22,303 bases of DNA, taken from the NCBI GenBank assembly GCA_964529265.1, contig CAZGVW010000008.1, positions 1 through 22,303 on the forward strand. Reading direction: 5' to 3'. Position numbers and translations under genes: made by a program. This document shows, in pieces, positions 21,820 to 22,303 of the stretch; position 1 is the first letter of the stretch; every line of letters starts with the position of its first letter. The notes under the pieces were generated by a model. The model did no database searches. It saw only the letters and a list, made by a program, of their open reading frames with translations, and was not told the origin of the DNA. The DNA comes from CAZGVW01 sp964529265 (GTDB lineage Bacteria; Planctomycetota; Phycisphaerae; Phycisphaerales; UBA1924).

Positions 21820-22303
21820 CGCGGCAGGCACCAGGCATCGGGCACCGGGCATCAGGCGAAGAGGGAAACCCGGAGGAAGACAGAGACGGAGAAGAGGGGA
21901 AGAACGCAGAGGAGCGCGGAGGGACGCGGAGGGGAAGAAAAAGAAGAAGGGGATTGAACACAGAGGAAGACGGAGGGAGACGGAGAAGAAGAGGGGAATA
22001 CGGAAGGTGGAAGACGGGGAGGAAGAAGAGGCAGGGGAGAAGGAACAGGAGGGGGAAGGCGGAGAGAGGGACGGGGGAGTGATTCGGGGCGGGGGGTGAA
22101 TGACCTGTGTGATGGCGCATGGTGGGCCTCCTGCAATTGGGGCGGAAGGCCGTGTTTGTGCGCGCAAAAGGCGTCACTGCGCGCGCGGGACATGCGCAAG
22201 TGGTTGTGGGAGAGGGAGAAGAAAATTGTGGGTTTTTGGATTTTGGGAGGCGGCGCGCAGGGGGGGGGTGGGAGGCATGGTGGCAGATGGCATGCTCGTC
22301 AGG
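21820..22303. repeat. non-coding purine-rich tract with heptamer repeat
   Basis: No gene is supported after ispG. At 21827-21861 there are five tandem heptamers of the type GGCAYCR (ggcacca, ggcatcg, ggcaccg, ggcatca, ggcgaag). From about 21862 to 22080 the plus strand is almost only A and G with scattered CGGAG, ACGCAGAGG and GACGGAG units at a loose 9-10 base period. The rest (22080-22303) is G-rich with no reading frame that looks like protein. The minus-strand frames here are Pro/Ser/Leu low-complexity artefacts. On the minus strand the tract resembles the elements before ileS. Confidence 0.7.

Noticed and set aside
21852..22199. Small Pro/Ser/Leu-rich minus-strand frames after ispG
   Set aside because: They translate a purine-rich low-complexity tract, lack a ribosome binding site and have no conserved pattern.
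1..22303. CRISPR arrays, insertion sequences, integrases or phage genes
   Set aside because: No evenly spaced identical repeats, transposase-like proteins or attachment-site duplications were seen; the only repeats are the heptamer, pyrimidine and REP-like elements described.

Overview
The window is a 22.3 kb piece of a GC-rich bacterial chromosome with mostly housekeeping content. I read it as Planctomycetota, probably the Phycisphaerae side. The grounds are an rpoZ followed by a stand-alone CoaC-type flavoprotein, a zinc-ribbon plus membrane protein of a style common in planctomycetes, a baeRF-type protein, many lineage-style proteins I cannot name, and patchy Shine-Dalgarno use. This placement is inference; no rRNA is present to settle it. 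I see no phage, insertion sequence, CRISPR array or defence island.

Left part (1-6.0 kb): a tRNA-Ser(GCT) on the minus strand has its own likely promoter. Upstream of it on the same strand are a small coiled-coil protein with a terminator and a DUF3553-like protein. A divergent plus-strand block then runs rpoZ, coaC, a multi-pass membrane protein, a small unknown protein and a GT-B (starch/glycogen synthase-like) glycosyltransferase.

Middle (6.0-14.4 kb): thiS-thiG (thiazole branch of thiamine synthesis) lie on the minus strand. Then come a membrane-anchored unknown protein, an exported beta-carbonic anhydrase lipoprotein, a DUF2092/LolA-like secreted protein whose signal peptide sits in another frame, and a divergent baeRF family 3-like protein. 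A minus-strand pair (HEAT-repeat protein and a small membrane protein, coupled by an ATGA overlap) follows, then a DUF2617-like protein ending in a clear intrinsic terminator.

Right part (14.4-22.3 kb): a repeat-rich gap carries two copies of a pyrimidine tract with heptamers around a REP-like hairpin. Then come ileS, an unknown 140-residue protein, shikimate kinase (aroK), a PilZ protein and a Fur/PerR-like regulator (both minus strand), a zinc-ribbon membrane protein, and ispG (isoprenoid MEP pathway). The window ends in about 480 bases of purine-rich, repeat-like non-coding DNA that resembles the ileS leader repeats in opposite orientation.

The genes do not form one pathway. The points most worth a second look are: an IleRS whose C-terminal zinc knuckle keeps its exact spacing but has lost three of four cysteines; a Fur protein with a PerR-like metal site and no structural zinc cysteines; the one-base frameshift separating a signal peptide from its protein; the related heptamer/pyrimidine elements at 14.5 and 21.8 kb; and a change in G-versus-C strand bias near 18.6-19.2 kb that does not follow gene direction.
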